Shown here: positions 27,686-38,401 of the stretch, piece by piece | How positions within the stretch are numbered: position 1 is the stretch's first letter | Layout: each line of letters opens with the position of its first letter | From: Vogesella sp. LIG4 | GTDB lineage: Bacteria > Pseudomonadota > Gammaproteobacteria > Burkholderiales > Chromobacteriaceae | Length of the DNA stretch: 64,000 nucleotides | Assembly (NCBI RefSeq): GCF_900090205.1 | Contig: NZ_LT607802.1 | Coordinates: 2,638,106 to 2,702,105, forward strand | Reading direction: 5' to 3' | Program-made: the position numbers and the translations under genes | Notes under the pieces: generated by a model | What the model was told of the DNA's origin: nothing | The model's input: the letters and a program-made list of their open reading frames with translations, nothing else | The model's database searches: none

Positions 27686-27714
27686 AAAACGGCCAGCAGC
27701 GGGAGCTGCTGGCC
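27686..27714 (-). terminator. Terminator of the xseB-ispA-dxs operon
   Basis: Perfect 10-bp stem GGCCAGCAGC/GCTGCTGGCC with a GGGA loop; on the minus strand it is followed by GTTTTGCC, 22 bp after the dxs stop. Confidence 0.8.
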
Positions 27715-27735
27715 GGTTCCGGTGCCGGGCGGGGT

Positions 27736-29592
27736 TTAGTCGCCCTTCAGCCGTGTGGCGATGCTGCGGGCGATGCCTTCCGCATCCAGGCCGCAGCCGG
27801 CCAGCAGCAGCGCCGGGTCTCCATGCTCAACATAATCGTCGGGCAGGCCCAATAGCAAGGTTTGAATGGCGATACCGGCGCTGGACAGCGCTTCCAGACA
27901 GGCGCTGCCGGCGCCGCCCATGATCACGTTCTCTTCCACCATCACCAGCAGCTCATGGCTTGCGGCCAACTGTCTGACCAGCTCGGCATCCAGTGGCTTG
28001 ACGAAGCGCATGTCGGCCACGGTGGCATCGAACTGCTCGGCGGCGGCCAGGGCCGGGGTCACCATGCTGCCGAATGCCAGAATCGCCACCTTGCCGTTGC
28101 CCTGGCGGCGGATATGGCCCTTGCCGACGGGCAGTGCCGTCATCTCCTGCTCTACCGTCGCGCCCGGGCCGGTGCCGCGCGGGTAGCGCACCGCGCTCGG
28201 CGTATCCAGGGTGAAGGCGGTGTACAGCAGCTGGCGGCATTCGTTTTCGTCTGACGGCGCGATGACGGTCATGTTCGGGATGCAGCGCAGGAAGGACAGG
28301 TCGAAGGCGCCGGCATGGGTGGGGCCGTCGGCGCCCACCAGACCGGCGCGGTCGATGGCGAACACCACCGGCAGGTTCTGGATCGCCACGTCGTGGATCA
28401 GCTGGTCGTAGCCGCGCTGCAGGAAGGTGGAGTAGATCGCCACCACCGGCTTCATGCCGTCACAGGCCATGCCGGCGGCGAAGGTCACCGCGTGCTGCTC
28501 GGCAATCGCCACGTCGAAGTAGCGGTCCGGGTGCTCCTTCTCGAAGCGCACCATGCCGGAGCCTTCGCGCATCGCCGGGGTGATGCCCACCAGGCGCGAG
28601 TCCTGCTTGGCCATATCGCACAGCCAGTCGCCGAAAATCTGCGTGTACTGCGGCTTGCCGCCGCCGCTCTTGCCGGCGGCCAGGCCGTTGGCCGGGTCGA
28701 ACTTGGTCACACCGTGGTACTTCACCGGGTCGTTCTCGGCCAGCTTGTAGCCCTGGCCCTTCTTGGTGACGATGTGCAGGAATTGCGGGCCGGACAGGCT
28801 GCGGATGTTCTTCAGCGTGTCCACCAGCACGTCCACATCGTGGCCGTCGATGGGGCCGATGTAGTTGAAGCCGAACTCCTCGAACAGCGTGCCGGGGGTG
28901 AAGAAGCCCTTCACGTGCTCTTCCACCTTGCTGGCGATTTCACGCAGCGGCGGCGCCATGCCCAGCACCTTGCTGCTGCCCTGTTTCATTGCCGCGTAGA
29001 AGCGGCCGGACATCAGCTTGGCCAGGTAGTTGTTCAGCGCGCCCACATTGGGCGAGATCGACATATCGTTGTCGTTGAGGATCACCAGCAGGTCGGTGTC
29101 CATCGCGCCGGCGTTGTTCAGTGCCTCGAAGGCCTGGCCGGCGGTCATGGCGCCATCGCCGATGATGGCCACGCACTTGCGGTTCAGGTTCTGCGCCTTG
29201 GCGGCTACCGCCATGCCCAGCGCGGCACCGATGGAGGTGGAGGAGTGCCCCACGCCGAAGGTGTCGTACTCCGATTCGCAACGCTTGGGAAAGCCGGCCA
29301 GGCCGCCCAGCTGGCGCATGCTGCCCATGCGCTCCTTGCGGCCGGTAAGAATCTTGTGCGGGTAGGTCTGGTGCCCCACGTCCCACACCAGGCGGTCGTC
29401 CGGGGTGTTGAACACGTAGTGCAGGGCAATGGTCAGCTCGATGCTGCCCAGGTTGGAGGCGAAGTGGCCGCCGGTCTTGCTGACGGTCTCCACCAGGAAT
29501 TCGCGCAGTTCCTGCGCCAGTTGCGGCAGCTCGTGGCGACCGAGTTTTCTCAGGTCGGCCGGACTCTGTATGGTGTCGAGCAATGTTGTCAT
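27736..29592 (-). CDS. dxs: 1-deoxy-D-xylulose-5-phosphate synthase
   Basis: Dxs condenses pyruvate and glyceraldehyde-3-phosphate with thiamine diphosphate, the entry step of the MEP isoprenoid pathway. The 618-residue protein has the N-terminal HHVFNTP-like region, the ThDP motif [16 protein letters not shown] (~150-165), the transketolase central domain with [12 protein letters not shown], and the C-terminal domain. It is the last gene of an xseB-ispA-dxs operon, the same order as in E. coli, so precursor supply and prenyl chain elongation are co-expressed. Confidence 0.97.
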   Translation of the reverse strand: MTTLLDTIQSPADLRKLGRHELPQLAQELREFLVETVSKTGGHFASNLGSIELTIALHYVFNTPDDRLVWDVGHQTYPHKILTGRKERMGSMRQLGGLAGFPKRCESEYDTFGVGHSSTSIGAALGMAVAAKAQNLNRKCVAIIGDGAMTAGQAFEALNNAGAMDTDLLVILNDNDMSISPNVGALNNYLAKLMSGRFYAAMKQGSSKVLGMAPPLREIASKVEEHVKGFFTPGTLFEEFGFNYIGPIDGHDVDVLVDTLKNIRSLSGPQFLHIVTKKGQGYKLAENDPVKYHGVTKFDPANGLAAGKSGGGKPQYTQIFGDWLCDMAKQDSRLVGITPAMREGSGMVRFEKEHPDRYFDVAIAEQHAVTFAAGMACDGMKPVVAIYSTFLQRGYDQLIHDVAIQNLPVVFAIDRAGLVGADGPTHAGAFDLSFLRCIPNMTVIAPSDENECRQLLYTAFTLDTPSAVRYPRGTGPGATVEQEMTALPVGKGHIRRQGNGKVAILAFGSMVTPALAAAEQFDATVADMRFVKPLDAELVRQLAASHELLVMVEENVIMGGAGSACLEALSSAGIAIQTLLLGLPDDYVEHGDPALLLAGCGLDAEGIARSIATRLKGD

Positions 29593-29611
29593 GTTGATTT
29601 TTTTGTAATGA

Positions 29612-30508
29612 TCAGAACGAGCGGGCGACGATGTACTCGGCCAGCTGTTTCAGGCGCAGCGCGCGCTCGCCGAACGGCGCCAGCGCCGCCAGCGCGTCGT
29701 CGTACAGGTCGCGTGCATAGGCGCGGGCTTCGCCCAGGCCCATCAGGCTGACATAGGTGGGCTTGTCGTTGGCCGCATCCTTGCCGGCGGTCTTGCCCAG
29801 CGTGGCAGTGTCGGCTTCCACGTCCAGCACGTCGTCCACCACCTGGAACGCCAGGCCCATGCGCTTGGCGAAGTGGTCCAGCGCCTCGGTCTGCGCGCCG
29901 TCCAGCGGTTGGCCGCACAGCGCGCCCAGCAGTACCGAGGCGCGAATCAGCGCACCGGTCTTCATCAGGTGCATGAACTCCAGCTCCGGCTGCGACAGCG
30001 GCTTGCCGACGCTGGCCAGGTCGATGGCCTGGCCGCCGGCCATGCCGGCGTGGCCGGATGCCTGCGCCAGCAGCTTCACCATGGCCAGCTGCTGCTCGGC
30101 AGCCACGCCCGGCAGTGGGGTGGCCACCAGTTCGAAGGCCAGCGTCTGCAGCGCATCGCCCACCAGCAGCGCGGTGGCTTCGTCGAACCGCACGTGGCAG
30201 GTGGGCTTGCCGCGGCGCAGCACGTCGTCGTCCATGCACGGCATGTCGTCGTGCACCAGTGAGTAGGCGTGGATCATCTCCACGGCACAGGCCACGCGCG
30301 CCACGTTGGCCGCATCGGCGCCCACCAGCTCGGCGGCGGCGAAGGCCAGCAGCGGGCGCACGCGCTTGCCACCCTGCAGCGTGCTGTAGCGCATCGCCTC
30401 GTGCAGCACGTGCGGTGCGCGGTCAGCGGCTGGCAGCAAGGTTTCCAGCGCCGTTTCCACGGTCTGCTGGGTGGCGGTCATCCAGGCGGTGAAGGGGTTA
30501 TTGGCCAT
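29612..30508 (-). CDS. ispA: Farnesyl diphosphate synthase
   Basis: IspA joins isopentenyl and dimethylallyl/geranyl diphosphates to make farnesyl diphosphate. The first aspartate-rich motif DDMPCMDDD (two extra residues, as in bacterial type II FPP synthases) and the second, DDVLDVEAD, are present in a 298-residue protein. Its start overlaps the end of xseB by 11 bp, and dxs follows 19 bp after its stop. Three GTTGGCCGCA motifs occur inside it. Confidence 0.96.
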   Translation of the reverse strand: MANNPFTAWMTATQQTVETALETLLPAADRAPHVLHEAMRYSTLQGGKRVRPLLAFAAAELVGADAANVARVACAVEMIHAYSLVHDDMPCMDDDVLRRGKPTCHVRFDEATALLVGDALQTLAFELVATPLPGVAAEQQLAMVKLLAQASGHAGMAGGQAIDLASVGKPLSQPELEFMHLMKTGALIRASVLLGALCGQPLDGAQTEALDHFAKRMGLAFQVVDDVLDVEADTATLGKTAGKDAANDKPTYVSLMGLGEARAYARDLYDDALAALAPFGERALRLKQLAEYIVARSF

Positions 30509-30731
30509 CGGCGAGGTCCAGCGGCTTGAGTTCGTCGTTCTCCAGCACGCGCAGCTGTTGTTCGGCGTCCGCCAGTTTGCTCTGGCAGAACTTGATCAGT
30601 TCCATGCCCTGCTTGTAGGCGGTCAGGGCGTTGTCCAGCGGCATGTCGCCGCTTTCCATCGCCCGGATGATGTCTTCCAGTTGCGCCAGTGCGCTCTCGA
30701 AGCTGGCCTGGGGCTTGTTGGTTTTGGCCAT
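30498..30731 (-). CDS. xseB: Exodeoxyribonuclease VII small subunit
   Basis: A 77-residue protein of the XseB family: SFESALAQLEDIIRAMESGD, then LDNALTAYKQGMELIKFCQ and the terminal heptads LADAEQQLRVL. It binds XseA to form the single-strand-specific exonuclease VII; xseA is not in this window. ATG 30731 is chosen over an upstream TTG because GGAAAG is correctly spaced and the N-terminus then fits the family. First gene of the xseB-ispA-dxs operon. Confidence 0.94.
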   Translation of the reverse strand: MAKTNKPQASFESALAQLEDIIRAMESGDMPLDNALTAYKQGMELIKFCQSKLADAEQQLRVLENDELKPLDLADGQ

Positions 30732-30848
30732 TGCAGGTCTTTCCGTCAATGAATGGCAAGTTGGCCGCCATTGTAGGCGTTTTTGTGCTGTGTCACAAAG
30801 CCGCCATATCGCGCCGCAGCAAGCGCCAAACCCCGTGCCAGGCGGGCG

Positions 30849-31823
30849 CTAGGGCTGCCGCGGCCTGGGGAACAGCAGCGAGGCGATCACCGCGCCTGCG
30901 ATCACCACGAACACCACGCCCAGCGACAGCGCCACCGGCACGTGCAGCAGCGGCAGCAGCAACAGCTTCATGCCGATGAAGGCCAGCACAATGGCCAGGC
31001 CGTAGCGCAGCAGGTGGAAGCGGTCGGCCACGCCGGCCAGCAGGAAGAACATGGCGCGCAGGCCGAGAATGGCGAAAATATTGGAGGTGAGCACGATGAA
31101 CGGGTCCACCGTTACCGCGAAGATGGCCGGAATGCTGTCCACCGCGAACACTACGTCGGACAACTCCACCATCACCAGTACCAGGAACAGCGGCGTGGCA
31201 TGGCGCAGGCCGTTCTGTAGCACGAAAAAGGCCTCGCCGTGCAACTTGTCGGTCATGCGGATGTGGCGGCGCAGGAACTTGAGCAGCGCGTTGTCGGTAA
31301 GGTCCTGCTGCTCTTCCTTTTCCGGCAGCAGCATCTTCAGGCCGGTGAACAGCAGGAAGGCGCCGAACACATAGAGTATCCAGCCGAACTGCTGCACCAG
31401 CGCCGCGCCGAGGAACACCATCAGCGTGCGCAGCACGATGGCGCCGAACACGCCGTACAGCAGCACGCGGCGCTGGTGCTCCACCGGTACCTTGAAGAAG
31501 CCGAAGATCATCAGGAAGACGAAGATATTGTCCACCGCCAGCGATTTCTCGATGACGTAGCCGGTGAAGAACTCCAGCGTCTTCTGGTTGGCCACCGCCA
31601 CGCCATGGGCCGGGTCGTGCGCCAGCACCCACCACAGCCAGCCGCCAAAGGCGCTGGCCACGCTTACCCATACCAGCGACCAGCCGGCGGCTTCACGGGC
31701 CGATACCTTGTGCGCGCCGGTTTTTTTCAGCGCCAGCATGTCGACGGCGATCATCAGCAGCACGGCGATGAAGAACACGGTGTAGAAAAACGGCGAACCG
31801 ATGGAGGGCAGGGCCTGGGCCAT
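30849..31823 (-). CDS. TerC-family integral membrane protein
   Basis: A 324-residue protein with about nine membrane segments. It has the TerC/Alx hallmarks: EKSLAVDNIFVFLMIF with the conserved acidic residues, and VMVELSDVVFAVDSIPAIFA in the second half. Alx/TerC proteins are linked to manganese export and metal homeostasis, sometimes to tellurite resistance. ATG 31823 is the last start before the first membrane segment; a longer frame to 31907 is possible but has no better site. It diverges from the SDR gene. Confidence 0.88.
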   Translation of the reverse strand: MAQALPSIGSPFFYTVFFIAVLLMIAVDMLALKKTGAHKVSAREAAGWSLVWVSVASAFGGWLWWVLAHDPAHGVAVANQKTLEFFTGYVIEKSLAVDNIFVFLMIFGFFKVPVEHQRRVLLYGVFGAIVLRTLMVFLGAALVQQFGWILYVFGAFLLFTGLKMLLPEKEEQQDLTDNALLKFLRRHIRMTDKLHGEAFFVLQNGLRHATPLFLVLVMVELSDVVFAVDSIPAIFAVTVDPFIVLTSNIFAILGLRAMFFLLAGVADRFHLLRYGLAIVLAFIGMKLLLLPLLHVPVALSLGVVFVVIAGAVIASLLFPRPRQP

Positions 31824-31971
31824 ATTCGATAAAACTCCCGGGTGGTGGCGGTGTGTTGATGTGGATTTGTTATGATCTGCCGCGATGACAATCGCCTCGC
31901 GCGGCATGTTTTACATATTGTTACATTTGCCGCTTGCTGTGACGGGGCCCGCTGCCACTGGTTCACTACTC

Positions 31972-32811
31972 ATGCAAAAAAATATTCCGAAAAATATTCT
32001 GATTACCGGCTGCTCCAGCGGCATCGGCCTGGACGTGGCGCGCGGCCTGCGCGCTGACGGCTGGCGCGTGTTCGCCACCGCGCGGCGCGGCGAGGACGTG
32101 GCAAGGTTGGCCGCAGAGGGTTTTGCCGATGCGCTGCAACTGGATGTAGACGACAGCGACAGCATCCGCAGCGCGGTGGCCGAGGTGCTGCGCCGCACTG
32201 GCGGCCGGCTGGAGGCGCTGTTCAACAACGCCGGCTTCGGCCAGCCCGGCGCGGCGGAGGACATTCCGCGCCAGGCCATGCGCGAGCAGTTCGAAACCAA
32301 TTTCTTTGGCGCGTGGGAGCTGAGCAACGTCGTGCTGCCGGTGATGCGGCGCCAGGGCGAGGGCCGCATCCTGTTCAACAGCTCGGTGCTGGGCTTTGCG
32401 GCGATGCGCTACCGCGCCGCCTACAACGCGAGCAAGTACGCGATGGAAGGACTGTGCGACACGCTGCGGCTGGAGCTGGCCGGCAGCGGCATCCACGTCT
32501 GCCTGGTGGAGCCGGGGCCGATCGAGAGCCGCTTCCGCCCCAATGCGCTGCAGAAGTTTCTGTGCAATGTGGATATCGAGGGCAGTGCGCACCGCGAGTC
32601 GTACCAGCGCCAGCTGGCGCGGCTGCAGAAGGTGGGGCATGCGCAGCCCTTCACCCTGCCGGGCACTGCGGTACTGCACGAAGTACGCAAGGCCTTGGCC
32701 GCACGCCGCCCGGCAGCACGCTACCGGGTAACGGTGCCTACCCGCGTGTTCTGGCATCTGAAATGGCTGCTGCCCACCCGCTGGCTGGATTGGCTGCTGC
32801 TGCGGGTGTAG
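31972..32811 (+). CDS. Short-chain dehydrogenase/reductase
   Basis: A 279-residue classical SDR: cofactor motif TGCSSGIG near residues 12-19, NNAGFG near 86-91, and catalytic YNASK near 152-156 with upstream Ser (FNSSVLG). The extended C-terminal part ends in two aromatic, basic stretches (FWHLKWLLPTRWLDWLLL) that could associate with membrane. Substrate unknown. The frame is open to an upstream ATG at 31885, but the homology starts at 31972. Neither start has a clear ribosome site. Confidence 0.85.
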   Translation: MQKNIPKNILITGCSSGIGLDVARGLRADGWRVFATARRGEDVARLAAEGFADALQLDVDDSDSIRSAVAEVLRRTGGRLEALFNNAGFGQPGAAEDIPRQAMREQFETNFFGAWELSNVVLPVMRRQGEGRILFNSSVLGFAAMRYRAAYNASKYAMEGLCDTLRLELAGSGIHVCLVEPGPIESRFRPNALQKFLCNVDIEGSAHRESYQRQLARLQKVGHAQPFTLPGTAVLHEVRKALAARRPAARYRVTVPTRVFWHLKWLLPTRWLDWLLLRV

Positions 32812-32817
32812 TGGCGC

Positions 32818-34038
32818 TCAGCTCACGCTGACGCGGTTGCGGCCGGCCAGCTTGGCCTGGTACAGCTGCTCGTCGGCCTGCTTCAGCAGCTGGCTGACTT
32901 CCATCTGCCCGGTGGCGGCGCCAATGCTGATGGTGAGCTGCAACTCGCCACGGCTGGTGGCCTGCACCGCGCTACCCACCTGCTGGCGGAATGCCTCCAG
33001 CAGCGGCTGCGGCGAGGTGTCCAGCGGCAACAGGATCACGAATTCCTCGCCGCCGAGGCGCGCCACCTGCTCGCGGCCGAAGGTTTCCGCCAGCAGGCTG
33101 CCCAGCCAGCGCAGCGCCTGGTCGCCGATATCGTGGCCGTAGTTGTCGTTGATCTGTTTGAAGTTATCGATATCCAGCATTGCCAGCGCATGCGGAAACG
33201 GCTGCTTCTGCACCCGCTCGAAAAAGCTGCGGCGGTTGGGCAAGCCGGTGAGCAGGTCTTCGTGCGCGGCGCGCGACAGGGCCTGCAGGTTCTCCACGTA
33301 CTCGATATTGCGGGTGACGCGGCAGAAGAACTCCTCGTGATTGAACGGCTTGGTCAGGAAGTCATCGGCGCCGGCCTTGATGAAGCGCGCGCTCATGCTG
33401 GAATCCTGGCTGCTGGAAATGCCGATGATGGCCAGCTCCTCCTGGCTGCGAAAGCGGCGGATCTCGCTGCACAGCCGCACGCCGTTCATGCCCGGCATGT
33501 CGTGGTCGGTAAGCACCAGGCGGATGCCCGGGTCGCTGCCCAGCTGCGCCAGCGCAGCCTCGCCGTTGGCCGCTTCGATGACCTCGTACAACTGCCGCTG
33601 CAACAGCTGGCTCAGGTAGCCGCGTATCGCGCTGGAATCGTCCACCACCAGCACGCGGGTGCCGGGGTTGTGCTCGATGCGGCGCAACATGCGCAGCGTG
33701 TACTCGTAGGCGGCCGGGTTTTCCTTGGGGATGTAGTCCACCACCGGCTGCAGCAGCACCTGCTCGCGGGTGGCCAGGTCGTTGCGTGCGGTCAGTACGA
33801 TGGTGGGGATGCGGCGCTTGAGCAGCTCCACCAGCGCCTCGCCCTCCGGCGCATCCGGCAGGCAGTAGTCCAGCACGCAGGCCAGCAGCGACTCGCCGTC
33901 CTCGCTGGCCAGGATGCGCTGCATTTCCTGCTTGCTGGCGGCGCAGACGGCGGTATAGCCATCTTCTTCCAGCATGCGCTGCAGGGTACGCAGCACGGAG
34001 GAGTTGTCTTCTACCAGCAAAACGTGGCGGCTGTGCAT
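32818..34038 (-). CDS. Diguanylate cyclase response regulator with two receiver domains
   Basis: Domain order is REC (1-~120; VEDN, phospho-Asp in LDYCLPD, Lys in YIPKEN), REC (~128-245; VVDDSS, phospho-Asp in TDHDMPG, Lys in TKPF) and GGDEF (~270-406), 406 residues in all. The active site reads GGEEF and is intact, so c-di-GMP synthesis is expected. The RxxD inhibitory site normally five residues before it is not present (VARL precedes), suggesting weak product feedback. No histidine kinase is adjacent. ATG 34038 is chosen because it starts right before the first receiver strand. Confidence 0.92.
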   Translation of the reverse strand: MHSRHVLLVEDNSSVLRTLQRMLEEDGYTAVCAASKQEMQRILASEDGESLLACVLDYCLPDAPEGEALVELLKRRIPTIVLTARNDLATREQVLLQPVVDYIPKENPAAYEYTLRMLRRIEHNPGTRVLVVDDSSAIRGYLSQLLQRQLYEVIEAANGEAALAQLGSDPGIRLVLTDHDMPGMNGVRLCSEIRRFRSQEELAIIGISSSQDSSMSARFIKAGADDFLTKPFNHEEFFCRVTRNIEYVENLQALSRAAHEDLLTGLPNRRSFFERVQKQPFPHALAMLDIDNFKQINDNYGHDIGDQALRWLGSLLAETFGREQVARLGGEEFVILLPLDTSPQPLLEAFRQQVGSAVQATSRGELQLTISIGAATGQMEVSQLLKQADEQLYQAKLAGRNRVSVS

Positions 34039-34226
34039 GGCGGGTGGGGGCGGGTAAAGGTTGGGGTGGAAAAACAATATGACCATCAATATATACATTT
34101 ATCGTGATCAATGAAGCGCTTTGCAAGCGGCATGCGCCTGCGGCTGGCCGCCCGGAACGGGACGGCAGGCGGCGATTCGGTTTATAATTGGCGTCATTTT
34201 TTGCCTAACCAGACCGAATTCACACC

Positions 34227-37049
34227 ATGACCCAGGAACTTGCCAAGAGCTACGAGCCGGGCGACATCGAGCGCCGCTGGTACGACCAATGGGAGCAGTC
34301 CGGCTACTTCCAGCCGCATATGGACAGCACCCAGCCTTCCTTCTGTATCCAGCTGCCGCCGCCCAACGTCACCGGCACCCTGCACATGGGCCATGCGTTC
34401 AACCAGACCATCATGGATGGCCTGACCCGCTACTACCGCATGAAGGGCCACAACACCGCCTGGATTCCGGGTACCGACCACGCCGGCATCGCCACCCAGA
34501 TCGTGGTGGAGCGCCAGCTGGCCGAGCAGGGCGTGAACCGTCACGACCTGGGCCGCGACGCCTTTACCAGCAAGGTATGGGAGTGGAAGGAGAAATCCGG
34601 CGGCACCATCACCAGCCAGATGCGCCGCGTCGGCTGCTCGGTGGACTGGAGCCGTGAATACTTCACCATGGACGATGCCCGCGCCGAAGTGGTGACCGAG
34701 GTATTCGTGCGCCTGTTCGAACAGGGCCTGATCTACCGTGGCAAGCGCCTGTCCAACTGGGATGCCAAGCTCGGCACCGCCATCTCCGACCTGGAAGTGG
34801 TCTCCGAGGAAGAAGATGGCCACATGTGGCACATCAAGTACCCGGTAGTCGGCAGCGATGAGTTCGTTACCGTGGCCACCACCCGCCCGGAAACCCTGCT
34901 GGGCGACGTGGCCGTGGCCATCAACCCCACCGACGAGCGCTACCAGCACCTGCTGGGCAAGATGCTGGAGCTGCCGCTGACCGGCCGCCAGATCCCGGTG
35001 ATCGCCGACGACTACGTGGATGCCGCCTTCGGCACCGGCTTCGTCAAGATCACCCCGGCGCACGACTTCAACGATTACCAGGTGGGCAAGCGCCACGACA
35101 CCAAGCTCATCAACGTGATGAGCCTGGAAGCGCGCATTCTCGCCAAGGCGCAGGTATTCGGCTTTGACGGCACCGCCGAAGGCACCATCGACCTGCCGGC
35201 CGCCTACGCCGGCCACACCACCGCCGAGGCGCGCAAGCTGATGCTGGCCGACCTGGACGCCCAGGGCCTGCTGCTGGAAACCAAACCGCACAAACTGATG
35301 GTGCCGCGTGGCGACCGTACCGGTACCGTGATCGAGCCGCTGCTCACCGACCAGTGGTTCGTGGCCATGAGCAAGGTGGGCGAGGGCGACGCCACCGGCA
35401 AATCCATTGCCGAAAAAGCCATCGACGCCGTGGCCAGCGGCGAAGTGCGCTTCATCCCGGAAAACTGGGTGAACACCTACAACCAGTGGATGAACAACAT
35501 CCAGGACTGGTGCATCAGCCGCCAGCTGTGGTGGGGCCACCAGATTCCGGCCTGGTACGACGAAGACGGCAACATCTACGTTGGCCGCACGGAAGAAGAA
35601 GTGCGCGCCAAGGCCGGCGGCAAGACCCTGCGCCGTGAGCAGGACGTACTGGACACCTGGTTCAGCTCGGCGCTGGTGCCGTTCTCCACCCTGGGCTGGC
35701 CGGCTGACACCGCCGAACTGCGCGCCTTCGTGCCGTCGCAGGTACTGGTAACCGGCTACGAGATCATCTTCTTCTGGGTAGCCAGGATGATCATGATGAC
35801 CACCCACTTCATGGGCAAGGTGCCGTTCAAGGACGTGTACATCCACGGCATCGTGCGCGACCACGAAGGCAAGAAGATGTCCAAGTCCGAGGGCAACGTC
35901 ATCGACCCGGTGGACCTGATCGACGGCATCGCGCTGCCGGAGCTGGTAGCCAAGCGCACCACCGGCCTGCGCCGCCCGGAAAAGGCACCGCAGATTGCCA
36001 AGGCCACCGAAAAGCTGTTCCCGGAAGGCATCCCGGCCTACGGTACCGATGCCCTGCGCTTCACCATGGCCAGCTACGCCAGCCTGGGCCGCAGCGTGAA
36101 CTTCGACTTCAAACGGGCTGAAGGCTACCGCAACTTCTGCAACAAGCTGTGGAACGCCACCCGTTTCGTGATGATGAACGTGGAAGGCAAGGACTGCGGC
36201 CAGGATGAAAGCCTGCCGCTGGAATACAGCTTCGTCGACAAGTGGATGATCGGCCGCCTGCAACAGGCCGAAGCCGAAGTGACCGAGGCGCTGGACACCT
36301 ACCGCTTCGACATCGCCGCCCAGGTGATCTACGAATTCATCTGGAACGAGTACTGCGACTGGTACGTGGAACTGGCCAAGGTACAGCTCTCGACCGGCAA
36401 CGAAGCACAGCAGCGTGCCACCCGCCGCATCATCGTGCGCGTGCTGGAAGTGGCGCTGCGCCTCACCCACCCGCTGATGCCCTTCATCACCGAAGAGCTG
36501 TGGCAGACCGTGGCGCCGCTGGCCAACGCCAAGAAAACCGACTCCATCATGCTGGCCGCCTGGCCGGTGGCGGCGCCCGAGAAGATCGACGCTGCGGCCA
36601 ACGCCCGCATGGACGCCTTCAAGGACCTGGTGAACGCCGTGCGCAACCTGCGCGGCGAAATGGGCATCGGCCCGGCGGTGAAGGCGCCGCTGTTCATCGA
36701 GAGCAAGGACGCCAGCCTGGCGGACTTCGTGCCCTACCTGAAACTGCTGGCCCGCGTATCCGAAGGCAGCATCGTGGCCGCACTGCCGGCTGACGACGCC
36801 CCGGTAGCCATTTCCGGCGACGCCCGCCTGATGCTGAAGGTGGAAGTGGACAAGGCCGCCGAAACCGCACGCCTCACCAAGGAGCAGGGCAAGGCGCAGG
36901 CGGAGCTGGACAAGCTGACCGCCAAGCTGGAAAAGCCGGGCTACGTCGACAAGGCGCCGGCACACCTGGTGGAACGCGACAAGGCACAGCTGACTGAGCT
37001 GAATGACAAGCTGGAGAAGATCAGGGTGCAGCTGGCCAAGCTGGCCTGA
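34227..37049 (+). CDS. valS: Valyl-tRNA synthetase
   Basis: A 940-residue class Ia synthetase charging tRNA-Val. The HIGH motif appears as HMGH in [12 protein letters not shown], the KMSKS motif as KKMSKSEGN near 550, and the editing domain includes the [10 protein letters not shown] segment near 215. The C-terminal ~65 residues are an Ala/Lys-rich coiled coil ([12 protein letters not shown]), as in bacterial ValRS. A TATAAT (34183-34188) about 39 nt upstream is a likely -10 element, although a good -35 is not evident. A terminator follows at 37066-37096. Confidence 0.97.
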   Translation: MTQELAKSYEPGDIERRWYDQWEQSGYFQPHMDSTQPSFCIQLPPPNVTGTLHMGHAFNQTIMDGLTRYYRMKGHNTAWIPGTDHAGIATQIVVERQLAEQGVNRHDLGRDAFTSKVWEWKEKSGGTITSQMRRVGCSVDWSREYFTMDDARAEVVTEVFVRLFEQGLIYRGKRLSNWDAKLGTAISDLEVVSEEEDGHMWHIKYPVVGSDEFVTVATTRPETLLGDVAVAINPTDERYQHLLGKMLELPLTGRQIPVIADDYVDAAFGTGFVKITPAHDFNDYQVGKRHDTKLINVMSLEARILAKAQVFGFDGTAEGTIDLPAAYAGHTTAEARKLMLADLDAQGLLLETKPHKLMVPRGDRTGTVIEPLLTDQWFVAMSKVGEGDATGKSIAEKAIDAVASGEVRFIPENWVNTYNQWMNNIQDWCISRQLWWGHQIPAWYDEDGNIYVGRTEEEVRAKAGGKTLRREQDVLDTWFSSALVPFSTLGWPADTAELRAFVPSQVLVTGYEIIFFWVARMIMMTTHFMGKVPFKDVYIHGIVRDHEGKKMSKSEGNVIDPVDLIDGIALPELVAKRTTGLRRPEKAPQIAKATEKLFPEGIPAYGTDALRFTMASYASLGRSVNFDFKRAEGYRNFCNKLWNATRFVMMNVEGKDCGQDESLPLEYSFVDKWMIGRLQQAEAEVTEALDTYRFDIAAQVIYEFIWNEYCDWYVELAKVQLSTGNEAQQRATRRIIVRVLEVALRLTHPLMPFITEELWQTVAPLANAKKTDSIMLAAWPVAAPEKIDAAANARMDAFKDLVNAVRNLRGEMGIGPAVKAPLFIESKDASLADFVPYLKLLARVSEGSIVAALPADDAPVAISGDARLMLKVEVDKAAETARLTKEQGKAQAELDKLTAKLEKPGYVDKAPAHLVERDKAQLTELNDKLEKIRVQLAKLA

Positions 37050-37065
37050 GCCTGATTCCCGCCAA

Positions 37066-37096
37066 CAAGGCTGCCGCTCGCGGCAGCCTTGTTTTT
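37066..37096 (+). terminator. Terminator of valS
   Basis: Stem CAAGGCTGCCG/CGGCAGCCTTG with CTCG loop and T5, 16 bp after the valS stop. Confidence 0.9.
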
Positions 37097-37162
37097 GTCC
37101 GGTCGCCACATGGCAGTGCCGGGCCAGGCACGATTTCCCGCACATCAAACGAAAGCAAGAAC

Positions 37163-37786
37163 ATGAACTGCAAGACGCTGTTTGCCCTGATCGCAACCCT
37201 TTGTGCCGGCTCCGCCATGGCAGCCGGACAGGGCTGGTATGCCGGCGTGGCCGCTGGCCAGGCGCAAACCCACTTTACCGGCCAGGAGCAGCTTGGCTAC
37301 GGTGCCGATGGCAAGGTTTACGATTATTCCGCTGCACAGAAAGTGTATGCCGGCTATGGCATCAACCAGACTTTCAGCGCCGAACTGAGTCTCTTCAATC
37401 TGGGCCACAGCCGCTTCTCCGGCACGGTGCTGGGCGCGCCGGCACAGGATCGCTTCGGCGCCAAGGGCCTGTCGCTGGCTGGTGTGGCGACCCTGCCGCT
37501 GAACGATAAGCTGGCACTGTTCGGCAAGCTGGGGGCTGCGGCAGTAACTACCAACTACACCTGTGTAGTGGCTTGTGACCCGCTGCACAACAATGACCAC
37601 CACGGCATCTACGCCAACTACGGTGTGGGTGCGCGCTATGCGCTGACTCCGGCGCTGTCTGCTCGTGTCGAGTACGAGCGCTTCGACGGCATGAAGTATG
37701 AAACCGGCATTGGTGCCAGCAACTGGCGTGGCCACTTCCGCAGTGATACCGATTTCCTGTCGCTGGGCCTGCAGTACGGCTTCTGA
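37163..37786 (+). CDS. Outer-membrane beta-barrel protein (OmpA/OmpW-like)
   Basis: A 207-residue precursor: signal peptide (CAGSAMA, cleavage near 20), then alternating amphipathic strands (GWYAGVAAGQAQ, VYAGYGINQTFSAELSLFNLG, YGVGARYALTPALSARVEYERF) and a C-terminal phenylalanine after LGLQYG, the outer-membrane insertion signal. It resembles the OmpA-like transmembrane barrel family of about eight strands; it lacks the periplasmic OmpA C-terminal domain. Two cysteines (VVACD) sit in a probable loop. Specific role unknown. Confidence 0.82.
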   Translation: MNCKTLFALIATLCAGSAMAAGQGWYAGVAAGQAQTHFTGQEQLGYGADGKVYDYSAAQKVYAGYGINQTFSAELSLFNLGHSRFSGTVLGAPAQDRFGAKGLSLAGVATLPLNDKLALFGKLGAAAVTTNYTCVVACDPLHNNDHHGIYANYGVGARYALTPALSARVEYERFDGMKYETGIGASNWRGHFRSDTDFLSLGLQYGF

Positions 37787-37796
37787 TTCTTGAGTA

Positions 37797-37971
37797 GTAG
37801 GGCGGAAGCCCCGGCGTGCCGGGGTGTTCCGCCGCAAGCTTGGCCGCAAGTCTGCACCGCTTGCGGCCAAGCTTTTTGTGTAGGGCGGTTTCGTACCCTT
37901 GGCGTGATTGCCGTGGTGAGTTGCGGCGGAACGCCCGCTTTGCGGGCTTCCGCCCTACATGACCGGGCGAA
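37797..37971. repeat. REP/BIME unit 1
   Basis: A pair of inverted REP sequences. The left one begins GTAG followed by a hairpin with arms GGCGGAA/TTCCGCC; the right one (about 37925-37958) is inverted and ends CTAC, so the outer arms GTAGGGCGGAAGCCC and GGGCTTCCGCCCTAC are perfect 15-bp inverted repeats. Between them lie an inverted pair of one-mismatch GTTGGCCGCA motifs (37839-37848, 37862-37871) and a T5 tract. Confidence 0.85.
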
Positions 37972-38158
37972 GTAGGGTGGAAGCCCCGGCGTGCCGGGGT
38001 GTTCCGCCACAAGGTTGGCCGCAAGCTTGGCCGCAAGTCTGCACAGCTTGCGGCCAACCTTTTTGTGTAGGGCGGTCTCGTACCCTTGGGATGATTGCCG
38101 TGGCGTGTTGCGGCGGAACGCCCGCTTTGCGGGCTTCCGCCCTACATGACCAGGCGAA
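37972..38158. repeat. REP/BIME unit 2
   Basis: Second tandem copy, 187 bp, starting GTAGGG at 37972. It differs by an extra 11 bp in the middle, giving one exact GTTGGCCGCA (38014), one variant (38026) and an exact inverted copy (38049-38058) followed by T5. Confidence 0.85.
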
Positions 38159-38331
38159 GTAGGGCGGAAGCCCCGGCGTGCCGGGGTGTTCCGCCGCAAG
38201 GTTGGCCGCAAGTCTGCACCGCTTGCGGCCAAGCTTTTTGTGTAGGGCGGTTTCGTACCCTTGGCGTGATTGCCGTGGTGTGTTGCGGCGGAACGCCCGC
38301 TCTGCGGGCTTCCGCCCTACATGACCGGGCG
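38159..38331. repeat. REP/BIME unit 3
   Basis: Third tandem copy, starting GTAGGG at 38159 and ending with the inverted REP near 38320. It contains one exact GTTGGCCGCA (38201-38210) and one variant in inverse orientation (38224-38233). It lies 70 bp before the RAYT gene. Confidence 0.85.
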
Positions 38332-38401
38332 GTGACAATCGCTTGCCAATGGTATCGGCTTCTTCTTTTACGCTTTGCCATCGACTCAGAGGAGCAGGTT
38401 G

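Noticed and set aside
34194..37196. Minus-strand frame of 1000 codons opposite valS
   Set aside because: Antisense of valS, low-complexity product, no ribosome site.
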